NCBI GenBank assembly: GCA_002103075.1
Contig: DABG01000002.1
Span: 1-64,000 of the forward strand
Reading direction: 5' to 3'
DNA from: Candidatus Gastranaerophilales bacterium HUM_9
GTDB lineage: Bacteria; Cyanobacteriota; Vampirovibrionia; Gastranaerophilales; Gastranaerophilaceae
DNA: 64,000 bases
Shown: positions 54,846 to 63,016 of the stretch, one piece after another
Layout: the number at the start of each line of letters is the position of its first letter
How positions within the stretch are numbered: the first letter of the stretch is position 1
Translations under genes and position numbers: made by a program
The notes under the pieces: model-generated
The model's database searches: none
Told to the model about the DNA's origin: nothing
The model's input: the letters and a program-made list of their open reading frames with translations, nothing else

Positions 54846-54886
54846 AATTATTTGCGAACTCTAAATGCCATCTATTGCAAATAATT
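54846..54886. repeat. Inverted repeat upstream of the SWIM-SNF2 gene
   Basis: Perfect 10-bp arms AATTATTTGC (54846-54855) and GCAAATAATT (54877-54886) with a 21-nt loop. It could be a protein-binding site or leader hairpin. The rest of the 323-nt gap to 55133 is AT-rich, with only the promoter at 55066 recognised. Confidence 0.5.
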
Positions 54887-55065
54887 TTAAGCTATTACTA
54901 TTTTACACAATTATAAAAAAATTACAAGTATTTATTGATATATTTGTTAAACATTCCTACAACAATTTACATTCATAATCTGCAAGTCTTTACAAAAATT
55001 TTTCAGACGATTATTAACTCAATAACTTAACAACCTAATAACTTTCAATATAATTTAACATCTTA

Positions 55066-55095
55066 TTGACAGAAAAGAGTTTCACGTGCTACTAT
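55066..55095 (+). promoter_or_regulatory. Promoter of the nucleoside phosphorylase gene
   Basis: TTGACA (55066-55071), 18-bp spacer, TACTAT (55090-55095); ribosome site TTAGGAG before the ATG at 55134. Confidence 0.7.
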
Positions 55096-55133
55096 CTTAG
55101 TCTAAAGGTCATTACATTATTTAGGAGTTTATT

Positions 55134-55904
55134 ATGAAATATGCAGAAGAAGGAAAACAATACCACATTGATATAAAAGAAGGTGATGTAGGTGAATACG
55201 TAATTTTACCAGGAGACCCAAAACGATGCAAAAAAATCGCTGCATATTTTGACGATGCAAAACTTATTGCAGATAAAAGAGAATATGTTACCTATACAGG
55301 TTATTTAAACGGTACAAAGGTTAGCGTAACCTCTACAGGTATCGGTGGACCTTCTGCTTCAATAGCATTAGAAGAACTTGTAAAAGCTGGTGCTAAAACA
55401 TTTATTCGTGTTGGTACTTGTGGCGGTATGCAAACAAATATTATGGGCGGTGATGCAGTTATCGCAACTGGTGCTATCAGAATGGAAGGTACAACTAGAG
55501 AATATGCTCCAATCGAATTTCCTGCTGTAGCAAACCTTGAAGTTGCTAACGCACTTGTTAAATCAGCAAAAGAGCTTGGTTTCACTTACCACGCAGGCGT
55601 TGTTCAATGTAAAGACTCTTTCTATGGTCAACACGAACCTGAAAAAATGCCTGTAAATTATGAACTTCAAAATAAATGGAATGCTTGGATTAAACTAGGT
55701 GCCTTAGCTTCTGAAATGGAATCAGCTGCCCTATTCGTTGTAGGAAGCTACCTAAGAGTACGTGTTGGTTCAGTCTTCTTAGTTGTTGCTAACCAAGAAC
55801 GTGAAAAACTTGGTCTAGAAAACCCTGTTGTTCACGATACAGAAGGTGCTATTAAAATTGCTGTAAACGCAATCAAAAACCTTATCGAAGAAGATAAGAA
55901 ATAA
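55134..55904 (+). CDS. udp: Uridine phosphorylase-type nucleoside phosphorylase
   Basis: 256 aa, PNP/UDP family 1. Phosphorolysis of uridine to uracil and ribose-1-phosphate. Motifs: YVILPGDPKRCKKIAAYF, TGIGGPSASIALEELVKAGA, FIRVGTCGGMQ (phosphate and ribose site) and ALASEMESAALFVVGSYLRV (ribose-binding Glu in EMES). DSFYGQ favours uridine over purine nucleosides. Monocistronic with its own promoter and terminator. Confidence 0.92.
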   Translation: MKYAEEGKQYHIDIKEGDVGEYVILPGDPKRCKKIAAYFDDAKLIADKREYVTYTGYLNGTKVSVTSTGIGGPSASIALEELVKAGAKTFIRVGTCGGMQTNIMGGDAVIATGAIRMEGTTREYAPIEFPAVANLEVANALVKSAKELGFTYHAGVVQCKDSFYGQHEPEKMPVNYELQNKWNAWIKLGALASEMESAALFVVGSYLRVRVGSVFLVVANQEREKLGLENPVVHDTEGAIKIAVNAIKNLIEEDKK

Positions 55905-55927
55905 AATTTTATAAAAATCATCAAAAA

Positions 55928-55960
55928 AATCAGGATATTCTTAATAATATCCTGATTTTT
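55928..55960 (+). terminator. Rho-independent terminator
   Basis: AATCAGGATATT (55928-55939) pairs with AATATCCTGATT (55946-55957), then T-run. Confidence 0.88.
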
Positions 55961-56007
55961 ATCTAAATAAATAATAAATCGTCATTTTTCTTTCAAACAT
56001 TGCTATA

Positions 56008-56036
56008 TTGAATTTCTATATCATTTAAAATAAAAT
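56008..56036 (+). promoter_or_regulatory. Promoter of a leaderless small membrane protein gene
   Basis: TTGAAT (56008-56013), 17-bp spacer, TAAAAT (56031-56036), ATG at 56043, and no Shine-Dalgarno. Confidence 0.65.
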
Positions 56037-56042
56037 ACTCTT

Positions 56043-56384
56043 ATGAATTTAATAAAAAATAACCTAGAGAATTTACATCAATATATTAGTTTTAATTTAC
56101 TTGCACTTTGTGGTTATATCATAATAATAGGCTGCTTTATAAACTTTTTTTCTTACAAGACTCTAGACTTTTATACAACAACTCTTCAAATTGTACTATT
56201 TAACATTATATATCTATTAATCTGCTTTACTGCTTTAATTACTTACATTTTAGAAATCATTTTTGATTATAAAATTAAAAATGGTATTATAACACAGAAC
56301 AAGTTATTATGCAGATTGAGATACATTGGAGTTTTTATATTAATTATTTATCCACTATTTTTAATTTTATTCATAATAATTTAA
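56043..56384 (+). CDS. Small polytopic membrane protein, unknown
   Basis: 113 aa with three hydrophobic helices (about 19-36, 45-72, 92-113). No signature motif. It is leaderless by promoter position. It sits at the border between host genes and the phage module and is convergent with terminase. Origin, host or phage, cannot be told. Confidence 0.6.
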   Translation: MNLIKNNLENLHQYISFNLLALCGYIIIIGCFINFFSYKTLDFYTTTLQIVLFNIIYLLICFTALITYILEIIFDYKIKNGIITQNKLLCRLRYIGVFILIIYPLFLILFIII

Positions 56385-56393
56385 TTAAGGGCT

Positions 56394-56412
56394 GGGGACT
56401 ATTATTGTCCCC
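56394..56412. terminator. Hairpin between membrane protein and terminase genes
   Basis: GGGGAC (56394-56399) pairs with GTCCCC (56407-56412). There is no clear T-run on either side, so a weak bidirectional terminator. Confidence 0.45.
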
Positions 56413-56429
56413 AAAACAAACCCAATTTA

Positions 56430-57734
56430 CTATTTTATTCTCCAATAGAATTCCGTCAAATAACTCGCTGCATCAAACGGGTGTTCCAAAAACTTTGATT
56501 CTCTATTATTTTTAATCTGAGAAAACGTAGGAACATCAACTATTGTAGAACCCTCTTTGAACGATAAATTATAGATATTATACAAAAGCCACCTGCAACG
56601 TCGTTCATCAATAAATAAATGACGCTCACCACTAGAATTTTTTACCTTAGCATTAAACGCTGAAATCCGATTTAAAATAGGCGGATTATAATTTCTCAAA
56701 CAAAACTTGACTTTTTTCTTGTCATATCCGTGGTTATACAAAGCATTTCTAATAATCGCATAATTCGTATACTGACTTTGTGTCGAACGATTATCTCCAG
56801 AAGCATCACCATTAACTATTATTTCAGCCTGATGGTTTGGATATCGTCTTAAAAACTCCTGTATACATTCTTCTGTAGTTGTTTTTTCAACAACAATCTC
56901 ATCAAAATAATACACATTGTTTTTATCAATATAAGCCAAAACCCAACACATAGGATCAACGTTAAAGTCACACGTCAAGTGCAACGGCACATTAGGATTA
57001 TATTTAAAATGTTTTAAATTTTCGTTAGAGAAATTCTTAACAACCAGCCCACTTGCATAATCACCAAATTCACCCAAAACATTTATCTTATAATAATCCT
57101 CGTCAAAATTCTCTTTTAAAGAATCAATAAAATGTTTAGGCAAAAAGATATTATTAGTAGTAGGTGCAATAATTAAACGATAATTTTCGTGCTGCTCTTC
57201 AACAAACCGTTTCCAAATCCAACCCTTATTAGCCTGCGGATTGGTATGTCCAAACAATCGATATCGAAAGTCACCCCAATCTTTACCTCTATAAGTATTT
57301 CTCAAACGTCCAAGTAATTGTTTAAAAGCACTGTCATCAATCTGCGAAGCCTCTTCAATCTCCGCCCAATGCAAATTTAAAGACTTGAACCTTTCAGGAT
57401 CCTCAAATGCACAAAACAATATTTCAGAACCATTTTTAAACTTAATTATTTTATCAATCTTATTATAAGTATAATGTACATTCTCCTTATACCCAAGAAA
57501 TTCCAAATGCTCTAAATAAGTGACCAACGTAGTTTTTCTAACAAGTTCATACTCTTTTGCCCCAACTAATCCTCTAGAACCAGCGTATTTTCTAGCTAAC
57601 AAAATTCCAAGTAATGCACCACACCAAGTTTTGCCGCTACCATAACCCCCTTGATATATTGCTATATCAAGGGGATTATTATGCGGTATCTCTATAAATT
57701 CTCGTTGTTTTTCAAGTAATTTATACTTCACCAT
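56430..57734 (-). CDS. Phage terminase large subunit
   Basis: 434 aa DNA-packaging motor. ATPase: Walker A GGYGSGKT (29-36), Walker B LHWAEIEEAS (about 127-136). RNase H-like nuclease: LTCDFNVDP (about 244) and VNGDASGDNRS (about 309), then a conserved Asp near FDAASYLTEFYWR. It is the last gene of the minus-strand late operon, an unusual place because terL usually precedes structural genes. It follows a small gene by 3 nt. Confidence 0.9.
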   Translation of the reverse strand: MVKYKLLEKQREFIEIPHNNPLDIAIYQGGYGSGKTWCGALLGILLARKYAGSRGLVGAKEYELVRKTTLVTYLEHLEFLGYKENVHYTYNKIDKIIKFKNGSEILFCAFEDPERFKSLNLHWAEIEEASQIDDSAFKQLLGRLRNTYRGKDWGDFRYRLFGHTNPQANKGWIWKRFVEEQHENYRLIIAPTTNNIFLPKHFIDSLKENFDEDYYKINVLGEFGDYASGLVVKNFSNENLKHFKYNPNVPLHLTCDFNVDPMCWVLAYIDKNNVYYFDEIVVEKTTTEECIQEFLRRYPNHQAEIIVNGDASGDNRSTQSQYTNYAIIRNALYNHGYDKKKVKFCLRNYNPPILNRISAFNAKVKNSSGERHLFIDERRCRWLLYNIYNLSFKEGSTIVDVPTFSQIKNNRESKFLEHPFDAASYLTEFYWRIK

Positions 57735-57737
57735 GTT

Positions 57738-58010
57738 CTAACACTGTTCACCTGCCTTAGCCATAATTATTTCATACAACGATTGAGTAATTCTTGGTAC
57801 TAAATCTATCAAAATTTTTGTTAAAAATGATAATAAAATATTCTTAGAAACAAAAGTTCTTGTAATAAACTCAATCACAGCTTTGTCAACATTATTCTTT
57901 TTCTCTTGACCACTTAACTGTAAAACAGCCTGTTCTAAAATATTTTTTCTGATTACACCAAACAAATTACTAATGTTTTCTTGCGAAAAATACTTGTTCA
58001 ACCTTGCCAT
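57738..58010 (-). CDS. Small phage protein, unknown
   Basis: 90 aa from the ATG at 58010, which has GAGG 7 nt upstream (a GTG at 58016 is also possible). Amphipathic helical pattern FLTKILIDLVPRITQSLYEI near the end. Sitting just ahead of terL, it could be a terminase small subunit or another accessory protein; no DNA-binding motif is evident. Confidence 0.55.
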   Translation of the reverse strand: MARLNKYFSQENISNLFGVIRKNILEQAVLQLSGQEKKNNVDKAVIEFITRTFVSKNILLSFLTKILIDLVPRITQSLYEIIMAKAGEQC

Positions 58011-58039
58011 AAACACACCTCACTTTCTTATTTATATGA

Positions 58040-58555
58040 CTAATAAACGACCTCAATTTTTAAAAGCTCTTCTAAAGTTCCAGCGTTTTCAATCTGCTCT
58101 TTAATATAAGCGTTCATATTCCAACAATATGAATGAAGTTGCACAATAAGTTTACCTATAGCTAGCAAATCTTGTTTTGTACACAACAGAGCTTTATTAT
58201 CCTTGCCATACCACGTAATAGTATCTTCATCAGACATCATCTGATATGTTGCAAGTAAATTTGCTTTTTGGTCGGTGTCACTATCAAACAAAACGTTGTT
58301 ATACTCCACACCCTCAAGAAGTTTTTCATCTCTTAAACGGTCGTTTTTTTCGACAATTTCTTCTTTTTTATTTTGTAATTCAATAGCTGAATATTCAGGG
58401 TTTATAACGACTTTGCCATTTTCATAAATATATTTTTCAAAATTATCATAAACCTCTTTTATGATTTCAATATTAATAATAAAATCAGATAAACACTTTG
58501 CTTGAGCTTTGTATAACTCGTTGCTACGTGTGTCAACTTGTGCATAATATGTCAT
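58040..58555 (-). CDS. Phage protein, unknown (tail-fibre region)
   Basis: 171 aa, acidic and helical (NIEIIKEVYDNFEKYIYENG, MMSDEDTITWYGKDNKALLC). The segment after residue 110 resembles the DUF4376-like tail-assembly proteins that follow fibre genes, but similarity is vague. Ribosome site AGGAG. Lies 13 nt after the fibre-like gene. Confidence 0.55.
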   Translation of the reverse strand: MTYYAQVDTRSNELYKAQAKCLSDFIINIEIIKEVYDNFEKYIYENGKVVINPEYSAIELQNKKEEIVEKNDRLRDEKLLEGVEYNNVLFDSDTDQKANLLATYQMMSDEDTITWYGKDNKALLCTKQDLLAIGKLIVQLHSYCWNMNAYIKEQIENAGTLEELLKIEVVY

Positions 58556-58568
58556 AATATATTTACTC

Positions 58569-59624
58569 CTAACTGTTTGTCCCTATTCTTCTGTAATAAT
58601 ACGCAGTTAAACTATTACTATCAGCTTTTCTAGTAGAAATAACTAACTTAATTTTTTTTGTATTATCTACTGGAAATACTGCTGAATTTGTTGCATAAAC
58701 TGATGCACTATTTGCCCTAGCAAAGTTTATTGATACTCCACCTGCAACTATATCAATATGAGTAGAATCCGTAACAGACTTCTGCATCAACGAGTCGTGA
58801 AGAAATACTTCATAATTATAATTATCATTTGGTAAATAATCAGATAAATCTATTTCGTACGTTCCTATTGCAGTTGCAGTACTCAACACCTGTTCCTTTG
58901 CTACCCATTGTCCGTCAATAAGTTTTTTGCCCGTATCTGTTATGTTAGACAAATCTGTATCAGCACGATTTACTGTAGATATGATATTCTCTGAAATAGA
59001 AATTCCTACACCAGCAGAAAGTACATCTTGCTTCCCTGTAATATCTTGATGAGTAGTCAAATATCCACTATCATTATTTAATTCTGAAACTTTTGTTGGA
59101 ATATCACTAATTGAAGCCAAACCCAAATCGTGAGAAGTTTTATTTCCACTTAAAACAACATCATTTATTAATGGTTTATTTTCTGCTAGTTCATAATTCA
59201 AAGAAACGGTATTTGCTGATTTTATTGTTTGAGTACCGTCTTCATTATCAGTAATTACAAGATTTTCTCCGGCAACCAACTTCTGATTTTTCTTTGCTAA
59301 TTCTTCTTCTAACAAACTGTCCATTTCAGATTTTGAATATGCATTAACCTGAGAAGCTGTAACATTATGCGGATTTTCTGTGTTATCAGAATGAAGTTTT
59401 ACAATTTGCACAGTTTCTTCATCAATTGTAGTTTTTAATTGCTCACAAGAATTCAAATACGTTTTAGCATCATTTGCATAACTCGCCGATTTTGTAGCAG
59501 ATTTTGCTGATTCTTTTGAATGTTGCAAAGCCAAATTTTCATAATATTTTACGTTATTATTAGTAACTCTTATTATATTATTTTCTTTTAAATCATTATT
59601 ATTATTGTTTTCTACCAAAATCAC
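58569..59624 (-). CDS. Phage tail-fibre-like protein
   Basis: 351 aa from a GTG start that overlaps the upstream gene by 4 nt (GTGA). N-terminal helical/Asn-rich part (VKYYENLALQHSKESAKSAT), then fibre-type beta repeats (YSKSEMDSLLEEELAKKNQK, NSDGYLTTHQDITGKQDVL-like). A C-terminal domain (about 245-351) is beta-rich and could be the receptor-binding tip. The call is based on composition and position. Confidence 0.7.
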   Translation of the reverse strand: MILVENNNNNDLKENNIIRVTNNNVKYYENLALQHSKESAKSATKSASYANDAKTYLNSCEQLKTTIDEETVQIVKLHSDNTENPHNVTASQVNAYSKSEMDSLLEEELAKKNQKLVAGENLVITDNEDGTQTIKSANTVSLNYELAENKPLINDVVLSGNKTSHDLGLASISDIPTKVSELNNDSGYLTTHQDITGKQDVLSAGVGISISENIISTVNRADTDLSNITDTGKKLIDGQWVAKEQVLSTATAIGTYEIDLSDYLPNDNYNYEVFLHDSLMQKSVTDSTHIDIVAGGVSINFARANSASVYATNSAVFPVDNTKKIKLVISTRKADSNSLTAYYYRRIGTNS

Positions 59625-59989
59625 ACCTCAACTTTCTCTGGGAATACTAAAATCATATTTGAATCTTCATAACAACAATCTTCAACAAACAAAGTGTTTT
59701 CAATACCATCATCATCTACAGTTTTTATTCCATAAGTGTAAAATCCAACTTCTTCATTTTTAGGGATTGTTAATTTACTACTAAATTCTGATGTAATGAT
59801 AAATGTAACCGTTGAATTGAAGTTTGATTTAACCTCTAATACATTAGAAACTACCCTATTTTTTGAGTCTTTCACCATAAAATATACAGTATAATTTTTA
59901 TCAGTTGGCAACCCAGAAACAACGATTTCGCCAGAGTCACCACTATAAATATAAACATTTCCTTTTTTATCAATATTTAAACTCAACAC
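59621..59989 (-). CDS. Small phage structural protein, beta-rich
   Basis: 122 aa. The start is GTG at 59989 or TTG at 59986 behind GGAGG. Beta pattern: GNVYIYSGDSGEIVVSGLPT, YTVYFMVKDSKNRVV, TVTFIITSEFSSKLT. It resembles Ig- or BppU-like baseplate/fibre adaptors. Coupled to the fibre gene. Confidence 0.6.
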   Translation of the reverse strand: MLSLNIDKKGNVYIYSGDSGEIVVSGLPTDKNYTVYFMVKDSKNRVVSNVLEVKSNFNSTVTFIITSEFSSKLTIPKNEEVGFYTYGIKTVDDDGIENTLFVEDCCYEDSNMILVFPEKVEV

Positions 59990-60001
59990 ACACCTCCAGA
60001 T

Positions 60002-60646
60002 TTAATATTTGATTATAAAATTAACTGCTAATGCAGGTGGTTGCACAACTGAAACATCATCTGAGTACACGTCACAATACTTATTTGCATTAAATCTAAT
60101 CAAAGGATTTGAAGCAGAGGATTCGTGACCACGTCCCCAAGCTCCACCTTTTGATCCAACCACAAACGCACCAGATACAGAGCTAGAACCTTCTGTCCCA
60201 GTAAGCCTAAATTGTCCTTTTATATTTGGCAATTTTGATTTTAACTCACTACCTAATTCAGCAACATCTGCACCCCACAATGTTTTGTTTCGCAAATCTG
60301 GTAAACAAAATTTTGTACTATCAGAACTCCCAAACATAGTTCCAATAACATTAAACAAATCTTGATAGTCTGAAACATTTACCTCACTTCCATCACACAA
60401 TAAAAAACCCTCTGGGACAACGTTTTTCACTGTGGTCATTATCATACCTGTTTGAATAAATGATTGTTTATAACTTAAAAAATCATTTATTGTTGAAGTT
60501 AATGTAGCTACATTTGAAGCAAAACTTGCCGTTTTAGAGGTAATCAAATCAGATAATTTTCCAATCTCTGTTTCAAGATAATGAAAATTATCGTTCAATT
60601 CAGACGATGAAGCCAACGCTCCATATTCAATTTCTTTTATACTCAT
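60002..60646 (-). CDS. Phage tail-collar-domain protein
   Basis: 214 aa. N-terminal helix and trimer-like segment (FHYLETEIGKLSDLITSKTA). The tail-collar motif is VPEGFLLCDGSEVNVSDYQD LFNVIG-like, then FCLPDLRNKTLWG (PF07484 pattern). It probably forms part of the fibre or baseplate. Ribosome site AAAGGAG. It overlaps the upstream gene by 20 nt. Confidence 0.85.
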   Translation of the reverse strand: MSIKEIEYGALASSSELNDNFHYLETEIGKLSDLITSKTASFASNVATLTSTINDFLSYKQSFIQTGMIMTTVKNVVPEGFLLCDGSEVNVSDYQDLFNVIGTMFGSSDSTKFCLPDLRNKTLWGADVAELGSELKSKLPNIKGQFRLTGTEGSSSVSGAFVVGSKGGAWGRGHESSASNPLIRFNANKYCDVYSDDVSVVQPPALAVNFIIKY

Positions 60647-60890
60647 TTTTTCTCCTTTCAGTTTCTACTATATAGTCATAAATTTTATCGACCTTTTTCT
60701 GCATATCAGATAACTGTACTTTTAAATTATTACTTTCTTCTTTTGTCATATATTTTTCAGAAACTTCTTCCAAGATTTCTCGATGTTGTTTCTCCAATGC
60801 TTGTGGAGTAACAAACAAGTTATATTGAAAAAAGATAGTAAATATCACCAAAATAATTGGTGCATATTTTGTCAATGTTTCTTTATCCAT
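60627..60890 (-). CDS. Small phage membrane protein with coiled coil
   Basis: 87 aa from the ATG at 60890 with GGAGG 5 nt upstream (an ATG at 60905 has none). One membrane helix (about 8-25, YAPIILVIFTIFFQYNLFV), then a charged coiled coil to the end. The shape fits a holin or spanin-type lysis protein; no family was recognised. Confidence 0.65.
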   Translation of the reverse strand: MDKETLTKYAPIILVIFTIFFQYNLFVTPQALEKQHREILEEVSEKYMTKEESNNLKVQLSDMQKKVDKIYDYIVETERRKNEYKRN

Positions 60891-60905
60891 CAAACCTCCA
60901 AACAT

Positions 60906-61208
60906 CTAAACACGTTTTAAATCAACACCCTCAATTACACTAATCATTGGTTCAACATCTTCATCAGAATCTCCATCGTCCATTCCAAGTGCAAGTCGTT
61001 CACCCTTTTGAATTTTCAACAACGATGATATTGCAGACTCTAAAACCCCAATAGAATTTTTTGAAAGTGTCAAAAAACTTTCATCATAACTTCTTAAATC
61101 GTATAAAAATCCGTCTAGTATCATTTCAACACTTTCTAAAGACTTTTCAAACAGCTTCAAATGCTGTTCATTAACGGTATTTTTAGTATTTTTTTCTTTT
61201 ATTTTCAT
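60906..61208 (-). CDS. Small acidic phage protein, unknown
   Basis: 100 aa from the ATG at 61208 (AAAGG 5 nt upstream); an earlier TTG is less likely. Helical N-terminal (NEQHLKLFEKSLESVEMILD) and acidic tail (GMDDGDSDEDVEP). First gene of the downstream half of the phage operon. It is preceded by the divergent control region of the gene at 61378. Confidence 0.55.
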   Translation of the reverse strand: MKIKEKNTKNTVNEQHLKLFEKSLESVEMILDGFLYDLRSYDESFLTLSKNSIGVLESAISSLLKIQKGERLALGMDDGDSDEDVEPMISVIEGVDLKRV

Positions 61209-61224
61209 TTCAACCTTTATCAAT

Positions 61225-61241
61225 TGTAAACAAATGTAACA
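61225..61241 (+). promoter_or_regulatory. TGTAAASAAATGTAAM motif, site 3
   Basis: TGTAAACAAATGTAACA: TGTAAA at 61225 and TGTAAC at 61235, 10 bp apart, about 137 nt before the ATG of the plus-strand gene at 61378. It matches site 1 over 15 consecutive bases. Confidence 0.65.
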
Positions 61242-61281
61242 AACAAGTGATTTTATCGTTATAAAAAATCAATTTTTCTAT

Positions 61282-61293
61282 AAGTATATACTT
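61282..61293. promoter_or_regulatory. 12-bp palindrome in the divergent region
   Basis: AAGTATATACTT is a perfect palindrome located between the two divergent genes, within an AT-rich promoter-like stretch. It could be an operator. Confidence 0.35.
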
Positions 61294-61377
61294 TATATAT
61301 ACATAGAGATTAAATAAGAATTTAAAAAGAGATTTAACGATAGTTTTAAATTTATTAAACCAATAGGAGAGCAACTT

Positions 61378-61722
61378 ATGGCACTATTATTTTCTGATGT
61401 TGTCAATAAATACAATATGCAAAAAAATACAGATTCTAACGAATTATCAGCCAAAGTTGTTGACTTCCTTGATGGTATTGAATTAGACGAAAAAACTGAT
61501 AACAACTCTGTTTTCAACTTTGAAGTTGAAGAACAACCTAAAAACACTCCTCAAAGAGTTTTCGTTGCATCAGTTGCTTCTCAGTATTATTCAAAAGCTA
61601 TTGAAGATATTGCCAACACTAAAATCGGCAACAAGTCCGTTAGAAAGAAAAACTTCAAACAGGTTATGCAAGAGTCTTTCTTCTACGGTTCTAACAGATT
61701 TGGAACTAACTTTATAGCCTAA
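61378..61722 (+). CDS. Small protein inside phage region, unknown
   Basis: 114 aa, not recognised. N-terminal half acidic (VVDFLDGIELDEKTDNNSVF), C-terminal half basic (NTKIGNKSVRKKNFKQVMQE). Strong ribosome site AGGAG and own terminator. It runs against all phage genes and shares its upstream motif with two host genes, so it may be a host gene, a phage moron or a regulator. Confidence 0.7.
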   Translation: MALLFSDVVNKYNMQKNTDSNELSAKVVDFLDGIELDEKTDNNSVFNFEVEEQPKNTPQRVFVASVASQYYSKAIEDIANTKIGNKSVRKKNFKQVMQESFFYGSNRFGTNFIA

Positions 61723-61798
61723 AGTTTAGTTCATTGGACAGGGACAATTATCTAAGGGTAATAATTTAAGGATAGGGATAATTATTAGGAAAAATTTT

Positions 61799-61823
61799 AC
61801 GACCCACAAGGGTCGTTTTTTTT
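61799..61823 (+). terminator. Rho-independent terminator
   Basis: ACGACCC (61799-61805) pairs with GGGTCGT (61810-61816), then eight T. Confidence 0.9.
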
Positions 61824-61836
61824 GCTTTTTGGATAT

Positions 61837-61870
61837 GTTTGCAGGGATTTTTCACATCGCTTTAAATAAC
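61837..61870. repeat. Short dispersed repeat, copy 9
   Basis: GTTTGCAGGGATTTTTCACA matches the head of the mosaic repeats. It lies between the plus-strand gene and the endolysin gene. Confidence 0.5.
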
Positions 61871-61888
61871 AGTTTCTTAGCCACTTCC

Positions 61889-62377
61889 CTACAACTTACT
61901 CCTATACCAACTAATTTTGTTTCTAATAAAGTCACCAACCCTAGACTTTTCAACCTCTGGATACGGTGGTAAAAATACTATATCAATCTTTCCAGCTGAA
62001 GTAGTTTTAGGGTTAGCCAGTCCAAACTCATAATGTGTCATAATCGTTTTAGACGTAATTGGAATATTATATTTTTTTGTTAATTGAGCAACAAATTTAA
62101 ACCCAGCTTCACATTGTTTTTTATTCAAAGGATATTTACCTTGTTTTGAAGATGACACAAACCCATACATTCCACAAAATGCAACACCAATTGCACCTGT
62201 ATTTCCGCCACCTGTATGCTGTGCATATTTTCCATCATTACAATCAAGGTTGTCTTCTGGTTTATATACACCCTTTATTATTTCACCTTTAAAATCAACC
62301 AAATAATGATAATGCATTTTATCTATTAAATTTGGAGTGTTTGTTCCTGCTGTCCAATGTATAATTATTTTCTTCAT
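61889..62377 (-). CDS. Phage endolysin, Amidase_2-type N-acetylmuramoyl-L-alanine amidase
   Basis: 162 aa. PGRP-like zinc amidase: IIIHWTAG (H7), HYHYLVDFKGEI, YAQHTGGGNTGAIGVAFCGM, and TIMTHYEFGLANPKT, with the last metal ligand as Asp in GKIDIVFLPP, common in the family. No signal peptide, so it needs a holin or other release. Ribosome site AAGGAG. Confidence 0.92.
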   Translation of the reverse strand: MKKIIIHWTAGTNTPNLIDKMHYHYLVDFKGEIIKGVYKPEDNLDCNDGKYAQHTGGGNTGAIGVAFCGMYGFVSSSKQGKYPLNKKQCEAGFKFVAQLTKKYNIPITSKTIMTHYEFGLANPKTTSAGKIDIVFLPPYPEVEKSRVGDFIRNKISWYRSKL

Positions 62378-62392
62378 CTAATTCTCCTTTAT

Positions 62393-63016
62393 TTATAAAA
62401 ATGAACTCATTGCAGAACCAATAGTTGATGCCATTGACAAATAATCAGACATACCAGAATTACCAGAATATATGTTGTTTGTACCAGTGCTTTTTGAGTT
62501 ACCTTTACTTGTTGAAAGAGAAGTATTTTGGTTCGCATTCACGACATTATATCCATCTAAATATGCACTCAATAATGTACTCAACATTTTAGCTGTTTCA
62601 GTTCTTGAGTTAGACAAAAGTTCATTTGCATAATTTGCAACATTATTAGATAAATTGTTAGAAAGATTTTTATACATATTTGTTGCTTGAGAAGAACGAA
62701 TCATATTCCTATCAGAAAGTGGATTGATAATATCATTTTCTAAAGTCGATTTTGCATTACTGCTTACAGTATTTATATAACTATTCAACTTCGATTTATT
62801 AGTTATTGAATCTAAGGAAGGATTCAAATATTCATTTAAAACATTTCCAATATTGTTATTAACAACTTTATTAATTGTGTCATACGCTGAACCATTCACG
62901 AAATTCGTTTTTGTTCCTTTATTGTTTGTTTTTGAAACAACGTAAGGATTGGAAGTCGTTGTTTTTTTATAAACTGTATTTTTTGAAGTATTTGTATTTT
63001 TAGAACTATTTCCCAT
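62393..63016 (-). CDS. Ser/Asn/Thr-rich phage protein, unknown
   Basis: 207 aa from the ATG at 63016, preceded by AAAGGA; a longer frame would overlap the upstream gene. Low-complexity N-terminus (NSSKNTNTSKNTVYKKTTTS) and helical, Asn-rich middle (ANYANELLSNSRTETAKMLS). Glycine/serine-rich C-terminus (GNSGMSDYLSMASTIGSAMS). It may be an internal virion or ejection protein; that is inference from composition. Confidence 0.6.
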   Translation of the reverse strand: MGNSSKNTNTSKNTVYKKTTTSNPYVVSKTNNKGTKTNFVNGSAYDTINKVVNNNIGNVLNEYLNPSLDSITNKSKLNSYINTVSSNAKSTLENDIINPLSDRNMIRSSQATNMYKNLSNNLSNNVANYANELLSNSRTETAKMLSTLLSAYLDGYNVVNANQNTSLSTSKGNSKSTGTNNIYSGNSGMSDYLSMASTIGSAMSSFL

